Origin: Peribacillus deserti
Lineage (GTDB): Bacteria; Bacillota; Bacilli; Bacillales; DSM-1321
Assembly (NCBI RefSeq): GCF_002863585.1
Contig: NZ_PGUY01000062.1
Span: forward strand, 1-64,000
Reading direction: 5' to 3'
DNA: 64,000 nucleotides
In this document: piece by piece, positions 16,717 through 26,046 of the stretch
Layout: every line of letters starts with the position of its first letter
Position numbering within the stretch: the stretch's first letter is position 1
Translations under genes and position numbers: made by a program
Notes under the pieces: generated by a model
What the model was told of the DNA's origin: nothing
Databases searched by the model: none
What the model saw: the letters and a program-made list of their open reading frames with translations, nothing else

Positions 16717-17897
16717 ACACCTATTATGCAGATCTTCATATCCATATAGGGAGAACCAAGAGTGGACAGGCAGTCAAAATTACAGGAGCAAAATCCTTAA
16801 CCCTGGCAACTATTCTAGAAACTGCTAATTACCGAAAAGGGCTTGATATAATAGGCATCATAGACTCCCATTCCCCTGAAGTGATAGAGGAAATGGAGGA
16901 AATGATAAACTCCGGTTCCTTAACGGAACTTAATGGCGGTGGTTTACAATACAGGGATCTAGTCTTGATCCCGGGCTCAGAGATTGAAATCTATGATGAA
17001 AATTGTAAAGGCCCCATTCATGTGCTTGCCTATTTTCCTGATTTGGATGCTATGAAACAGTTTTCTAGCTGGATGGAACAACATTTGAAAAATATTCGCT
17101 TAAGTTCTCAGCGAATATATGTGAATGCAGTAATTCTTCAGCAAAAGGTGAAGGAGCTGAGGGGGCTTTTTATTCCGGCCCATGTGTTTACCCCTTTTAA
17201 AAGTCTGTTTGGAAAAGGAGTTTCTAAAAGCCTGCAAGAGGTTTTTGATCCCGATTTAATAGATGGAATTGAACTGGGGTTAAGCTCTGATACATATATG
17301 GCCGAGGGAATGAAAGAGTTAAATCCTTATGTATTCTTAACTAATTCAGATGCCCATTCCCTGGGTAAGATTGCCAGAGAGTATCAGGCACTCGAATTAG
17401 CTGAACCGTCTTTTGAAGAGTTTTCTTTGGCACTTAAGGAACAAGAAGGCCGCAGGGTTGCAACGAACTATGGCTTAAACCCGCTCTTGGGAAAATACCA
17501 TGAAACCGTTTGCTCGAAATGCCATGAAAAAGTCACGGCCCATAAGGAGAGTTGCAGCTGCGGGGGAACGGTGTTTATTAAAGGAGTGGCAAGCAGGATC
17601 GAGGAATTAAAAAGCTACTTCCCAAACCCCGTTCCGAGAAAGAGGCCGCCTTATATTCATCAAGTGCCCCTGGAGTTTATTCCGGGACTTGGACCTAAGC
17701 TGATGGAGAAGCTGCTGGATGCATTTGGCACAGAGATGGGAATTCTCCATAGAGCCGGCGCTGCGGATCTAAAGAATGTGGTGCCGGAAAAGATTGCGGA
17801 ATATATAGACCTTGCCAGGAAAGGGCAGCTCCTCATAGAAGCCGGAGGCGGGGGACGTTATGGAAGGGTAAGGAACCTAAATCAACAACGAGAATAA
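16713..17897 (+). CDS. yqxK: Endonuclease Q family protein (YqxK)
   Basis: A 394-aa protein of the EndoQ family, enzymes that nick DNA 5' of deaminated bases. The N-terminal PHP domain shows metal ligands in YADLHIHIGR, IIDSHS, PAHVFTP and TNSDAHS. A zinc-finger-like four-cysteine segment (CSKCHEKV...CSCGG) follows, and a C-terminal helix-hairpin-helix (IPGLGPKLMEKLL). The ATGA overlap with nudF implies translational coupling. Older annotation calls yqxK a helicase-like protein; the domain order supports EndoQ. Confidence 0.85.
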   Translation: MNTYYADLHIHIGRTKSGQAVKITGAKSLTLATILETANYRKGLDIIGIIDSHSPEVIEEMEEMINSGSLTELNGGGLQYRDLVLIPGSEIEIYDENCKGPIHVLAYFPDLDAMKQFSSWMEQHLKNIRLSSQRIYVNAVILQQKVKELRGLFIPAHVFTPFKSLFGKGVSKSLQEVFDPDLIDGIELGLSSDTYMAEGMKELNPYVFLTNSDAHSLGKIAREYQALELAEPSFEEFSLALKEQEGRRVATNYGLNPLLGKYHETVCSKCHEKVTAHKESCSCGGTVFIKGVASRIEELKSYFPNPVPRKRPPYIHQVPLEFIPGLGPKLMEKLLDAFGTEMGILHRAGAADLKNVVPEKIAEYIDLARKGQLLIEAGGGGRYGRVRNLNQQRE

Positions 17898-18403
17898 AAA
17901 AAAGCGAAAAAGCGGTGCCATCCCTAAGAACGTTGAATTTGCTTCCCGCTAAAACCGGAGTTATGACCTGCGGTTGTGGGAAAGCTCGATTATCGGAACA
18001 GTGACCAGTGCGGTAGCTGTATCGAGCTTCGAATATGATTCTTGTAAGCGCATCCGGCTTAGGATAAGTAAATCTGCATCCCTGAAGGATCCTGAGTCCG
18101 TAAAGTCTCGAAGTATCCGCATGTCTTTAAGACAGCTTTATAGATAACTCCTCAGGGTTGTATGCCCGCTGGTTTAAATAATCGGGATTTTTAAAAGCCC
18201 TTTAATGTACGGATCATTTAACCGAATCAGGAGGGCGGGTAAACAATATGGTTAATAATTCTATTAAAGTCATTTTTACTATTTTTTTCATAAAAACCAC
18301 AGCAGTTTCATTTTCAGGAGATTATCGAAGCCTGACGATTTGGGGCAGCTAAGAATATTTGCTGGTGCAGAATGGCGGTTATCAAACTGCTTAAGAAAAT
18401 AAT
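17898..18403. other. Intergenic region, no certain gene
   Basis: It begins with a short right-end fragment of the hairpin element (AAAAGCGGTGCCA, about 17909-17923). AAGCTCGAT...ATCGAGCTT (about 17981-18030) is an inverted repeat. Minus-strand 17961-18122 is an open frame of 53 codons (MRILRDFTDSGSFRDADLLI...) without a ribosome-binding site. Plus-strand 18248-18352 is a 34-codon hydrophobic frame after AGGAGGGCGGG, with poor spacing. Neither can be called a gene with confidence. Confidence 0.3.
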
Positions 18404-18447
18404 AAAAACGGAACAGAGGAAAGCGAAGGCTTTCTCTGTTCCGTTTT
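18404..18447. terminator. Bidirectional terminator
   Basis: AAAAACGGAACAGAG...AAAGC pairs with GCTTT...CTCTGTTCCGTTTTT. On the minus strand it ends the GNAT gene. Confidence 0.85.
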
Positions 18448-19013
18448 TACTGATTCTTGATTTTGGAGTAGACACATGTACCTCTAAGGCGCGTACCGTC
18501 GGCGCTCAATGAATGGTTTCGCATAATGCCATCTAAATGAAAACCCAGCTTTTCGGGGATTCTTCGGCTTGCTGTATTTTCAGGATCACAGCGGATTTCC
18601 ACTCTCTTGGCACCATAAAATTCAAATGCAAATTGAGTCAGCGCTGCCGCTGCTTCAGTGATGTACCCTTTTTTGGCAAAGCGGGTATCGACCCAATAGC
18701 CAATTTCAAACTTCGGAATGTCCCAATCCATTCGGTGGAGTCCTGCGCTGCCAATAAATTGATCATCTTTTTTCCTGTAAATATGGAGGCGGATGTCTTC
18801 TCTTAAAATGAATCTTGCATAGGATTTTCTGATCCCTTCTTCAATCTCCTCCAAAGACATGGTTTTGTGCGCAAAGGGAAGCCACTGGCTGAGTTCGTTT
18901 TTAGAAGCTTGAATCGCTTCTAATACGTTTTGTCCATCACCGGCCTGACAGGGACGTATGTATAATCTCTCGGATTCAATCCTTTCAGGGAAATCTAGTA
19001 ACATAGGATTCAT
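18447..19013 (-). CDS. GNAT N-acetyltransferase, RimJ/RimL type
   Basis: A 188-aa GNAT acetyltransferase of the RimL branch. It starts with SERLYIRPCQAGD, has IGYWVDTRFAKKGYITEAA around the acetyl-CoA pyrophosphate loop, and ends with VEIRCDPENTASRRIPEKLGF. RimL relatives acetylate protein N-termini or small amines; the substrate here is unknown. AGGAGG lies 12 nt upstream of the ATG. Confidence 0.85.
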   Translation of the reverse strand: MNPMLLDFPERIESERLYIRPCQAGDGQNVLEAIQASKNELSQWLPFAHKTMSLEEIEEGIRKSYARFILREDIRLHIYRKKDDQFIGSAGLHRMDWDIPKFEIGYWVDTRFAKKGYITEAAAALTQFAFEFYGAKRVEIRCDPENTASRRIPEKLGFHLDGIMRNHSLSADGTRLRGTCVYSKIKNQ

Positions 19014-19100
19014 GCCTCTTTATACCTCCTGAACCTGTAAATTGCTAGAAATTATATCACGGACCTGCATGGGAGGACAGATATTTTTTCATTTCAGCAG

Positions 19101-19130
19101 TCATATTTACAAGTTGGTTTTACATATAAT
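19101..19130 (+). promoter_or_regulatory. Sigma-E-like promoter of spoIIM
   Basis: TCATATTT (19101-19108), a 14-nt spacer and CATATAAT (19123-19130) fit the mother-cell sigma-E consensus. It lies 28 nt before the spoIIM ATG; spoIIM is a known sigma-E target in B. subtilis. Confidence 0.65.
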
Positions 19131-19157
19131 CTATCAAGCCAATCGGGAGGAAGAGAA

Positions 19158-19808
19158 ATGAAAAAAAAATCCGCAGTTACTTTTGCAGCAATTAATCATA
19201 TCAAAGAACATTCCTCACTATACCTTTTTATTACTATTTTATTTTTAATGGGAGTTATATTTGGAGCCATTGTTGTTAATAGTTTAAGTTTCAGCCAGAA
19301 GGAAGACCTGTTCTATTATTTATCGCAGTTTTTTGGGCAAGTGAAGCAGGGAAGAGTGGATACTATTGACGGGATCTTTTGGCAGACGGTTAATCATAAC
19401 GTAAAATATGTAGGTTTGATCTGGATCCTCGGTATTTCTATCATCGGTCTTCCTATCATTTTAATTTTATTGTTCCTAAAAGGAATGGTAGTTGGATTCA
19501 CAGTAGGCTTTTTAGTCAATCAAATGGGTTTAAATGGGTTCCTGCTTGCTTTTGTTTCTATATTCCCTCAGAATATCATGATTATTCCAGTATTTATTCT
19601 CATTACAACGCTGGCTTTATCTCTGTCTATAAAAATGATCCGGAGATTATTCATGGGTCAGCTCAGAGATCCTTTGAAGCCTGTTATTATAAAGTACTTC
19701 CTGTCGTTTGCCTGTGCAGCAGCGGTCATTTTGGCAGCAGGAGCCGTTGAGACATATGTTTCCCCACAGCTGATGAAACACGTAGTCAGCCTTGTAGGCA
19801 GTAAATAA
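19158..19808 (+). CDS. spoIIM: Stage II sporulation protein M
   Basis: A 216-aa integral membrane protein of the SpoIIDMP complex, which thins septal peptidoglycan and drives engulfment of the forespore. About five hydrophobic segments are visible, at roughly 18-40, 75-100, 102-125, 128-160 and 178-200. The family segment LPIILILLFLKGMVVGFTVGF is split across two of these. GGAGGAAGAG precedes the ATG, and a sigma-E-like promoter is upstream. Confidence 0.95.
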   Translation: MKKKSAVTFAAINHIKEHSSLYLFITILFLMGVIFGAIVVNSLSFSQKEDLFYYLSQFFGQVKQGRVDTIDGIFWQTVNHNVKYVGLIWILGISIIGLPIILILLFLKGMVVGFTVGFLVNQMGLNGFLLAFVSIFPQNIMIIPVFILITTLALSLSIKMIRRLFMGQLRDPLKPVIIKYFLSFACAAAVILAAGAVETYVSPQLMKHVVSLVGSK

Positions 19809-19842
19809 TAATTATTAAATGATAATAATTACATTCTCTTGT

Positions 19843-19857
19843 TTATAATAATTATAT
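19843..19857 (+). promoter_or_regulatory. PerR box upstream of fur
   Basis: TTATAATAATTATAT matches the 7-1-7 PerR operator TTATAATnATTATAA at all but the last base. It ends 1 nt before the -35 of the fur promoter. A second, weaker Fur/PerR-like palindrome (TGATAATAATTACA) lies at about 19819-19832. PerR control of fur is known in B. subtilis. Confidence 0.75.
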
Positions 19858-19858
19858 T

Positions 19859-19886
19859 TTGACACTCCTCCCTCATTTGTTATAAT
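19859..19886 (+). promoter_or_regulatory. Sigma-A promoter of fur
   Basis: TTGACA (19859-19864), a 16-nt spacer and TATAAT (19881-19886): both hexamers are perfect. Confidence 0.8.
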
Positions 19887-19918
19887 AAGAAAGACAGCGG
19901 CGAGGGAGGGAGAAAGTT

Positions 19919-20404
19919 ATGGAAAGCAGGATAGAACGAATAAAGAAACTGTTGCACTCGTCCAGTTATAAATTAACTCCTCAAAGAGAAGCTACCGTCC
20001 GGGTTTTGCTTGAAAACGAAGAGGATCATTTAAGTGCAGAAGATGTATACCTCCTAGTAAAAGAGAAATCGCCAGAAATTGGATTAGCAACTGTATATCG
20101 GACACTTGAATTATTAACTGAACTAAAGATTGTTGATAAAATTAATTTTGGTGACGGAGTATCCCGCTATGACCTGAGACAGGAAGGCGCGGCACATTTT
20201 CACCATCATTTAGTATGTATAGAATGCGGCGCTGTAGATGAAATCCAGGAAGATTTGCTGGGTGAGGTTGAGACAGTGGTTGAGCGTGACTGGAACTTTA
20301 AGATCAAGGATCACAGGCTGACATTTCATGGAATCTGCCATAGATGCCAGGCGAAAGTAGAAAAGGCCGAAGATTCCCAATCTGCTATAAACATAACCTT
20401 ATAA
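19919..20404 (+). CDS. fur: Ferric uptake regulator Fur
   Basis: A 161-aa metal-dependent repressor of iron uptake genes. It has an N-terminal winged helix (LTPQREATVRVLLENEEDHLSAEDVY, GLATVYRTLELL) and a C-terminal metal-binding and dimer domain with HFHHHLVC. Structural zinc cysteine pairs are CIEC and CHRC. Position after spoIIM and before yqzK-xerD, plus the PerR box, favour Fur over the paralogues Zur and PerR. Confidence 0.92.
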   Translation: MESRIERIKKLLHSSSYKLTPQREATVRVLLENEEDHLSAEDVYLLVKEKSPEIGLATVYRTLELLTELKIVDKINFGDGVSRYDLRQEGAAHFHHHLVCIECGAVDEIQEDLLGEVETVVERDWNFKIKDHRLTFHGICHRCQAKVEKAEDSQSAINITL

Positions 20405-20411
20405 TTCAGAT

Positions 20412-20441
20412 CAGCCTTTTCCTAGTCTTTGGAAAAGGTTT
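20412..20441 (+). terminator. Terminator after fur
   Basis: AGCCTTTTCC pairs with GGAAAAGGTT; the trailing T run is short (TTTATTAG), so it may be weak. Confidence 0.5.
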
Positions 20442-20539
20442 ATTAGTATGAAAATGTTGTTTTAGGACACCGTTCTTAGGTATAAATCTTGTCCCTCTGG
20501 GCATAGATTGAATTAGGATCAAGAACGGAGGACCGTCCT

Positions 20540-20767
20540 ATGAAGTATTCTGCTAATTTGATTTTTCATACGGCAAAGGTATTTATATTATTTGTAAGTT
20601 TTACGATGCTTTTTTATTTCGGCATGATCTGGCTGAATCAGGAATACAAAGATTACCATCGGTACGATGAACCAAAAGGGACAGCAGTAAAGGTATCAAG
20701 CTCAGTTCAATCTGCTGAAGGGAATTGGTTTGACCGGCTTCTGCTGTTCTATAAGAATGGGGAGTAA
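20540..20767 (+). CDS. yqzK: YqzK family protein (DUF4227)
   Basis: A 75-aa protein with one N-terminal membrane segment (VFILFVSFTMLFYFGMIWL, about 13-31) and the conserved NQEYKDYHRYDEPKG. It ends with a short amphipathic tail. This is the DUF4227/YqzK family, of unknown function. GGAGGA precedes the ATG. It lies 4 nt from xerD and is probably cotranscribed with it. Confidence 0.85.
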   Translation: MKYSANLIFHTAKVFILFVSFTMLFYFGMIWLNQEYKDYHRYDEPKGTAVKVSSSVQSAEGNWFDRLLLFYKNGE

Positions 20768-20771
20768 ATGA

Positions 20772-21665
20772 ATGCAGGACCAAATAAGAGACTTTCTTCA
20801 TTTTCTAACAGTGGAAAAGGGGCTCTCACATAATACCATTATCTCCTATGAACGAGATTTAAAGTCTTATTTGAAATTCCTTATGAATGTTGAACAAATA
20901 CAGGATTGGAACAGCTGTCAGCGGGTCAGCATCATTCATTTTTTGTCTCACCTGAAAGGACAGGGGAAATCCTCCAAAACACTTGCACGGCATATCGCGT
21001 CCATTCGTTCTTTTCACCAATTTCTGCTAAGGGAAAAGGCTGCGGACCATGATCCTTCTGTACATATAGAAAGCCCTCAGGCTGAAAGAAGTCTGCCAAA
21101 GGTGTTAAGCATGGAAGAAGTGGAGGCTCTCCTGGCAGCTCCCAAGACGGATAACCCATTGGGACTTAGGGATAAAGCAATGCTCGAAGTGTTATATGCG
21201 ACCGGTATGCGTGTAAGCGAGCTTATCTCATTAGAACTAACAGACGTACATACAAATATGGGTTTTGTGAGATGTGTAGGGAAAGGAAACAAAGAAAGAA
21301 TTATTCCAATAGGACAGGCTGCACTGCAGGCAATCGATGATTATCTTAATAAGGGCCGACATTTGCTTGTTAAAAAGAAAAACAAAAATGATTCATTATT
21401 TTTAAATCATCATGGCAGCAAGCTTACAAGGCAGGGCTATTGGAAAATTCTTAAAAAGCTTTCGCAGGAAGCAAAGATTGAAAAAGAACTTACACCGCAT
21501 ACTTTGAGACATTCGTTTGCTACACATCTTCTGATCAATGGAGCAGATCTTAGAGCTGTTCAGGAGATGCTTGGGCATGCTGATATTTCAACCACCCAGA
21601 TTTATACGCATGTTACCAATGTCAGGCTTAAAGATGTATATACGAAATTCCATCCAAGAGCATAG
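20772..21665 (+). CDS. xerD: Tyrosine recombinase XerD
   Basis: A 297-aa site-specific recombinase (RipX in B. subtilis) that resolves chromosome dimers at dif with its partner CodV/XerC. The N-terminal SAM-like core-binding domain is about residues 1-85. The catalytic set is Arg in [11 protein letters not shown], Lys in [27 protein letters not shown] and the nucleophile in STTQIYTHV. No signs of mobility are seen; this is the housekeeping copy. Confidence 0.96.
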   Translation: MQDQIRDFLHFLTVEKGLSHNTIISYERDLKSYLKFLMNVEQIQDWNSCQRVSIIHFLSHLKGQGKSSKTLARHIASIRSFHQFLLREKAADHDPSVHIESPQAERSLPKVLSMEEVEALLAAPKTDNPLGLRDKAMLEVLYATGMRVSELISLELTDVHTNMGFVRCVGKGNKERIIPIGQAALQAIDDYLNKGRHLLVKKKNKNDSLFLNHHGSKLTRQGYWKILKKLSQEAKIEKELTPHTLRHSFATHLLINGADLRAVQEMLGHADISTTQIYTHVTNVRLKDVYTKFHPRA

Positions 21666-21669
21666 AGCA

Positions 21670-21704
21670 AAGCAGCCAGAAAATTCTCTGGCTGCTTTCG
21701 TTTT
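21670..21704 (+). terminator. Terminator after xerD
   Basis: GCAGCCAGA pairs with TCTGGCTGC, followed by TTTCGTTTT. Confidence 0.85.
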
Positions 21705-21911
21705 GAGGACAGAAAAATGCGTTTCCTCTGAAAAAGGATGCCGAAAACTAGATTCCTATTTTTTAAACTTTTTCATTGTTAAATAGATATCCAATCGTAT
21801 AAAATGAGGTTGTCAGACTTCTGACGTTATACATAATGTATTCGGTTAAATTACATTCCTGTGGGTATCATACAAGTAAAATACGTAAGTTGTAGATTTG
21901 GAGGAGATCGT

Positions 21912-23111
21912 ATGAAACAAAATAAAACATTCAAACGGGTCTTTCTGGTTGTCATGGATTCCGTTGGAATTGGAGAAGCCCCGGATGCAAAAAAATTTGG
22001 CGATGAAGGATCCGATACGCTGGGACATATTGCGGAGCGCATGAACGGTCTGAACATGCCTGTGATGGCAGAGCTTGGACTCTCCAATATCAGACCCATC
22101 CAAGGTCTAGAAAAAGCGGAAAAACCTAAAGCTTTCTATACCAAGATGCAGGAAGCATCTAATGGAAAAGATACGATGACAGGTCATTGGGAAATTATGG
22201 GGCTTAATATACAGACTCCGTTTCAAGTGTTTCCTGAAGGCTTTCCAGCAGAGCTGATCCAGGAGCTGGAATCGAAAACAGGCAGGAAGGTCATTGGGAA
22301 TAAACCTGCAAGCGGAACGGAAATTCTGGATGAACTGGGGAAAGAACATATGGATACAGGTGCGTTGATTGTGTACACTTCAGCGGATTCTGTATTGCAG
22401 ATTGCAGCACATGAGGGAATTGTACCTCTGGATGAATTATATTCAATTTGTAAAATTGCGCGGGAAATGACTTTAAGAGATGAATATATGGTCGGAAGAG
22501 TCATAGCGAGACCGTTTATCGGTGAACCTGGTAATTTTAAAAGAACGCCTAACCGCCATGATTATGCCCTTAAGCCTTTCGGCCGCACAGTGATGAATGA
22601 ATTGAAGGATGCAGGGCTGGATGTACTCTCTATTGGGAAAATAGCCGATATTTATGATGGAGAAGGAATTACAGAATCTTTCCGTACCACTTCTAATATG
22701 GATGGAATGGATAAATTAAACCAAACGCTGGGTATGGATTTCACTGGTCTTAGCTTCTTGAATCTGGTTGATTTTGATGCCGCTTTCGGCCATAGACGCG
22801 ATCCGATGGGCTATGGGAAAGCGCTTGAAGAATTTGATGCCAGACTGCCTGAAGTGTTAGGGAAAATGAAAGACGATGACCTGCTTATCATCACGGCAGA
22901 TCACGGGAATGATCCTGTACACCATGGAACAGACCATACACGTGAGTATGTTCCTTTGATTGTTCATTATAAGGGAATAAGAGAAGGGAAAGAGCTTTCT
23001 GTAAAAGAAACATTTGCTGACATTGGGGCAACCATTGCGGATAACTTTAACGTGAAAATGCCCGAGAATGGCAAGAGTTTCCTGGCAGAAATCCAGGGAG
23101 AGGAGATTTAA
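21912..23111 (+). CDS. deoB: Phosphopentomutase
   Basis: A 399-aa manganese enzyme (drm) that interconverts (deoxy)ribose 1- and 5-phosphates in nucleoside salvage. Alkaline-phosphatase-fold motifs are visible: [24 protein letters not shown] (the phosphorylated Thr), ADHGNDP and [14 protein letters not shown] 21912 is chosen because GGAGGAGA lies 5-8 nt upstream; an earlier ATG at 21861 lacks one. It is followed 3 nt later by punA. Confidence 0.96.
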   Translation: MKQNKTFKRVFLVVMDSVGIGEAPDAKKFGDEGSDTLGHIAERMNGLNMPVMAELGLSNIRPIQGLEKAEKPKAFYTKMQEASNGKDTMTGHWEIMGLNIQTPFQVFPEGFPAELIQELESKTGRKVIGNKPASGTEILDELGKEHMDTGALIVYTSADSVLQIAAHEGIVPLDELYSICKIAREMTLRDEYMVGRVIARPFIGEPGNFKRTPNRHDYALKPFGRTVMNELKDAGLDVLSIGKIADIYDGEGITESFRTTSNMDGMDKLNQTLGMDFTGLSFLNLVDFDAAFGHRRDPMGYGKALEEFDARLPEVLGKMKDDDLLIITADHGNDPVHHGTDHTREYVPLIVHYKGIREGKELSVKETFADIGATIADNFNVKMPENGKSFLAEIQGEEI

Positions 23112-23114
23112 AAC

Positions 23115-23930
23115 ATGTATGAAAAGCTAAATGAGGCAGCTGGTTATTTAAAGCAAAAATTTCAGGATACACCTGAAATAGGCCTGATATTAGGTTCGGG
23201 ACTTGGTGTTCTTGCCAATGAAATTGAAAATGAAGTGAAAATTCCATACGAGGAAATCCCGAATTTTCCAGTATCAACTGTTGAAGGGCATGCAGGACAG
23301 TTAGTGTATGGCGACTTAGCCGGGAAGAAAGTAATTGCCATGCAGGGCAGATTTCATTTTTATGAAGGATATACGATGGACCAGGTTACGTTCCCAGTCC
23401 GTGTCATGAAGCTCTTAGGGGTCGAAAAGATTATTGTTACAAATGCTGCCGGCGGAGTGAATGAAGGCTTTGAAGCAGGCGATTTGATGATAATTACCGA
23501 TCATATCAATTTCACAGGTACGAATCCGCTGATCGGACCGAATGACAGCAAGTTTGGTGTTAGATTTCCGGACATGTCGGAAGCATACTCTAAAGAGTAT
23601 CAGCATATAGCTAAAAAAGCTGCTGAAGGTCTGGGCATTTCTCTTAAGGAAGGTGTTTATATGGGTCTTTCAGGGCCGACATATGAAACTCCTGCTGAAG
23701 TAAGAATGGCCCGGATTCTTGGTGGAGATGCCGTAGGAATGTCAACGGTTCCAGAGGTTATTGTGGCACGCCATTCCGGGATCCCGGTACTGGGGATTTC
23801 ATGCATCACCAATATGGCAGCCGGAATTCTAGATCAGCCTCTTTCCCATGATGAAGTAATAGAAACTACTGAAAAAGTAAAGGCTAGTTTCCTAAACCTA
23901 ATCAAAGCGATCGTCAAGGAGCTTCCTTAA
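23115..23930 (+). CDS. punA: Purine-nucleoside phosphorylase
   Basis: A 271-aa trimeric-type (PNP-II) phosphorylase, pupG in B. subtilis, that splits purine nucleosides to base and ribose 1-phosphate. Motifs are LILGSGLGVLA, VEGHAGQLVYG, TNAAGGVNEGFEAGDLM, GPTYETPAE and SCITNMAAGI. It forms an operon with deoB, which uses its product; the ribosome-binding site AGGAG overlaps the deoB end. Confidence 0.95.
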   Translation: MYEKLNEAAGYLKQKFQDTPEIGLILGSGLGVLANEIENEVKIPYEEIPNFPVSTVEGHAGQLVYGDLAGKKVIAMQGRFHFYEGYTMDQVTFPVRVMKLLGVEKIIVTNAAGGVNEGFEAGDLMIITDHINFTGTNPLIGPNDSKFGVRFPDMSEAYSKEYQHIAKKAAEGLGISLKEGVYMGLSGPTYETPAEVRMARILGGDAVGMSTVPEVIVARHSGIPVLGISCITNMAAGILDQPLSHDEVIETTEKVKASFLNLIKAIVKELP

Positions 23931-24160
23931 TACAGTTCGGGCTGAATGATTCAGACATTAACATAAGGTCCGTATAAATAATTCGTTATGTTAAAGGTAT
24001 GGTTGAATTAGTTGGAGAAAAGGACCGGGACTCGTGGGGAACATCCGGAACCTCGCATGCTAAATCGCAAAGAGGCTCACAAAGGGCCGCAAAAAGCGAA
24101 GGCCTGCGCTAAAAAACTGGCCAACTTAGCATAGCAAAATAACTAAAAGTGGTGATTTCC

Positions 24161-25465
24161 GTGAGAATGGTTGATTTAATTGAAAAAAAACGAGATGGCG
24201 GAGAGCTATCAGCCGAAGAAATACAGTTTATCATTAAGGGATATACAGATGGAAGCATTCCTGATTATCAAATGAGTGCCCTTTCCATGGCCATCTACTT
24301 TAAGGACATGACTCATCAAGAAAGAGCAGACCTAACGATGGCTATGGTTCAATCTGGTGATCAAATTGATTTATCCCCAATTAAAGGAATCAAAGTAGAT
24401 AAACACAGTACCGGCGGTGTGGGGGATACCACCACGCTTGTCCTGGGTCCGCTTGTAGCATCACTTGGTGTTCCGGTTGCGAAAATGTCAGGCCGCGGCC
24501 TTGGTCACACTGGAGGCACAATTGATAAGCTGGAATCTGTTGCAGGATTCCATGTTGAAATAGAAAATCAGGAATTCATAGATTTGGTTAATAAAAACCA
24601 AATAGCTGTTATAGGGCAAAGCGGAAACCTTACTCCTGCAGACAAAAAACTATATGCACTTAGGGACGTTACGGCGACAGTTGACAGCATCCCGCTTATT
24701 GCCAGCTCCATTATGTCGAAGAAAATTGCTGCAGGTGCTGACGCGATTGTGTTAGATGTTAAAACAGGTGCCGGAGCTTTTATGAAAACGCTTGAAGATT
24801 CAAGATTCTTAGCAAGTGCAATGGTAAGCATCGGAAATAATACAGGCAGAAAAACGATGGCAGTTATCTCGGACATGAGCCAGCCTTTAGGGTTCGCAAT
24901 CGGAAATGCGTTAGAAGTGAAAGAAGCGATCGATACGCTAAAAGGTGAAGGCCCCGAAGACTTAACCGAACTTTGCCTCACACTGGGCAGCCATATGGTT
25001 CTTCTTGCTGAGAAAGCGGATTCTTTGGAAGAGGCAAGAGAAAAACTAATCCAAACGATGAAGAATGGTTCAGGTCTGCAGACATTCAAGACGTTCCTTG
25101 AATCACAGGGCGGCGATTCTTCAGTAGTCGATCAGCCTGAGAAACTTCCGCAGGCTCAATTTAAAATAGAAGTAGAAGCACAGGAAGATGGTTACGTATC
25201 AGAAATGACTGCCGATGAAATTGGCACGGCAGCTATGCTTCTTGGAGCAGGAAGAGCTACAAAAGAATCAGAAATTGATCTGGCAGTAGGCCTTATGCTC
25301 AATAAAAAGATAGGTGACCGTGTTCAAAAAGGCGACTCTCTTGTTACCATTCATAGTAACTTTGAAGACGTCAGCCAGGTCAAAAGCCTGCTGCTTGAAC
25401 ATATAAAAGTAACGAAAAATCCTGTACAGAAACCAGTCCTTATTTATGAGGAAATAACAGGATAA
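24161..25465 (+). CDS. pdp: Pyrimidine-nucleoside phosphorylase
   Basis: A 434-aa thymidine/pyrimidine phosphorylase, releasing thymine or uracil and (deoxy)ribose 1-phosphate. Motifs are [26 protein letters not shown], the family signature [18 protein letters not shown], and a C-terminal domain ending in [13 protein letters not shown] 24161 ([10 protein letters not shown]) matches the family start, with GGTGAT upstream. It completes a deoB-punA-pdp salvage cluster; in B. subtilis pdp lies elsewhere. Confidence 0.95.
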   Translation: MRMVDLIEKKRDGGELSAEEIQFIIKGYTDGSIPDYQMSALSMAIYFKDMTHQERADLTMAMVQSGDQIDLSPIKGIKVDKHSTGGVGDTTTLVLGPLVASLGVPVAKMSGRGLGHTGGTIDKLESVAGFHVEIENQEFIDLVNKNQIAVIGQSGNLTPADKKLYALRDVTATVDSIPLIASSIMSKKIAAGADAIVLDVKTGAGAFMKTLEDSRFLASAMVSIGNNTGRKTMAVISDMSQPLGFAIGNALEVKEAIDTLKGEGPEDLTELCLTLGSHMVLLAEKADSLEEAREKLIQTMKNGSGLQTFKTFLESQGGDSSVVDQPEKLPQAQFKIEVEAQEDGYVSEMTADEIGTAAMLLGAGRATKESEIDLAVGLMLNKKIGDRVQKGDSLVTIHSNFEDVSQVKSLLLEHIKVTKNPVQKPVLIYEEITG

Positions 25466-25469
25466 AAAG

Positions 25470-25506
25470 AAAGCTCTTTCACACATTGGTGTGGGAGAGC
25501 TTTTTT
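25470..25506 (+). terminator. Terminator after pdp
   Basis: AAGCTCT..CACAC pairs with GTGTG..AGAGCTT, then TTTTTT. Confidence 0.85.
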
Positions 25507-25573
25507 CAGTGGGCGGCCAGATAGGTAAGGACTTGTAGTCCTAGCCATAATACAATGCTATCACTAGCAGTAT

Positions 25574-25752
25574 CCTCACATAAAACTCCGGTTCTCTACA
25601 TAAAACTTTGTTTCCCCACATAAAATATCGGTTACGCCACATAAAACATCGTTTTCCCCCCATAAAACACCGGTTCCCCCTCATAAAATTCCGTTTCCCC
25701 CCATAAAACTCCATTTACCCCTCATAAAGCTCCATTTACCCCTCTTAAACTC
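25574..25752. repeat. Array B: ~9 degenerate 20-21 bp units with CATAAAAC core
   Basis: About nine units with consensus CATAAAACtCCGTTTcCCC recur every 20-21 bp between pdp and dacF. The core is better conserved than the flanks. No gene lies in 25507-26046; apart from the dacF promoter I see nothing else there. Confidence 0.8.
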
Positions 25753-25957
25753 AGGAATTCAATTTTTAGAGTAGGCGAAGGGCCGTCATTAGAGAATGAT
25801 CAATCACTTAAGCACTTATTCCGCAAAAAAATGGAGGCTGATCACCGTATTTTTCTAAGATTAATCTCTATCTCACAAAAATCGAAAATTCAAAAGGAAA
25901 GCGCTGATTAAGCAAGAAATAAGCCTATTAAAAATTAACTTTCTTATTCTTCCGCTT

Positions 25958-25985
25958 GTATAAATTTGGCTGAAATGGAAAAAAT
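25958..25985 (+). promoter_or_regulatory. Sigma-F-like promoter of dacF
   Basis: GTATA (25958-25962), a 14-nt spacer and GGAAAAAAT (25977-25985) resemble the forespore sigma-F consensus GyATA / GGnnAnAnT. dacF is sigma-F controlled in B. subtilis. Confidence 0.55.
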
Positions 25986-26046
25986 GAAGGCTGTTAGTTA
26001 AATTCAAGGTTCTCGGAAATTCCAATCGATAATAGGAGGGTATGGC

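Noticed and set aside
18248-18352. 34-codon hydrophobic frame after AGGAGGGCGGG
   Set aside because: Shine-Dalgarno spacing is too long, the peptide matches nothing known, and the AT-rich stretch readily gives such frames.
20772-21665. Integrase marking a mobile island
   Set aside because: The tyrosine recombinase is the housekeeping XerD by length, motifs and syntenic position; no attachment sites or phage genes flank it.
23999-24112. 37-codon hydrophilic frame (MVELVGEKDRDSWGTSG...) between punA and pdp
   Set aside because: AAAGG lies only 1 nt before the ATG, too close to act as a ribosome-binding site. No family is recognised, and the composition could be chance. No purine riboswitch signature was found here either.
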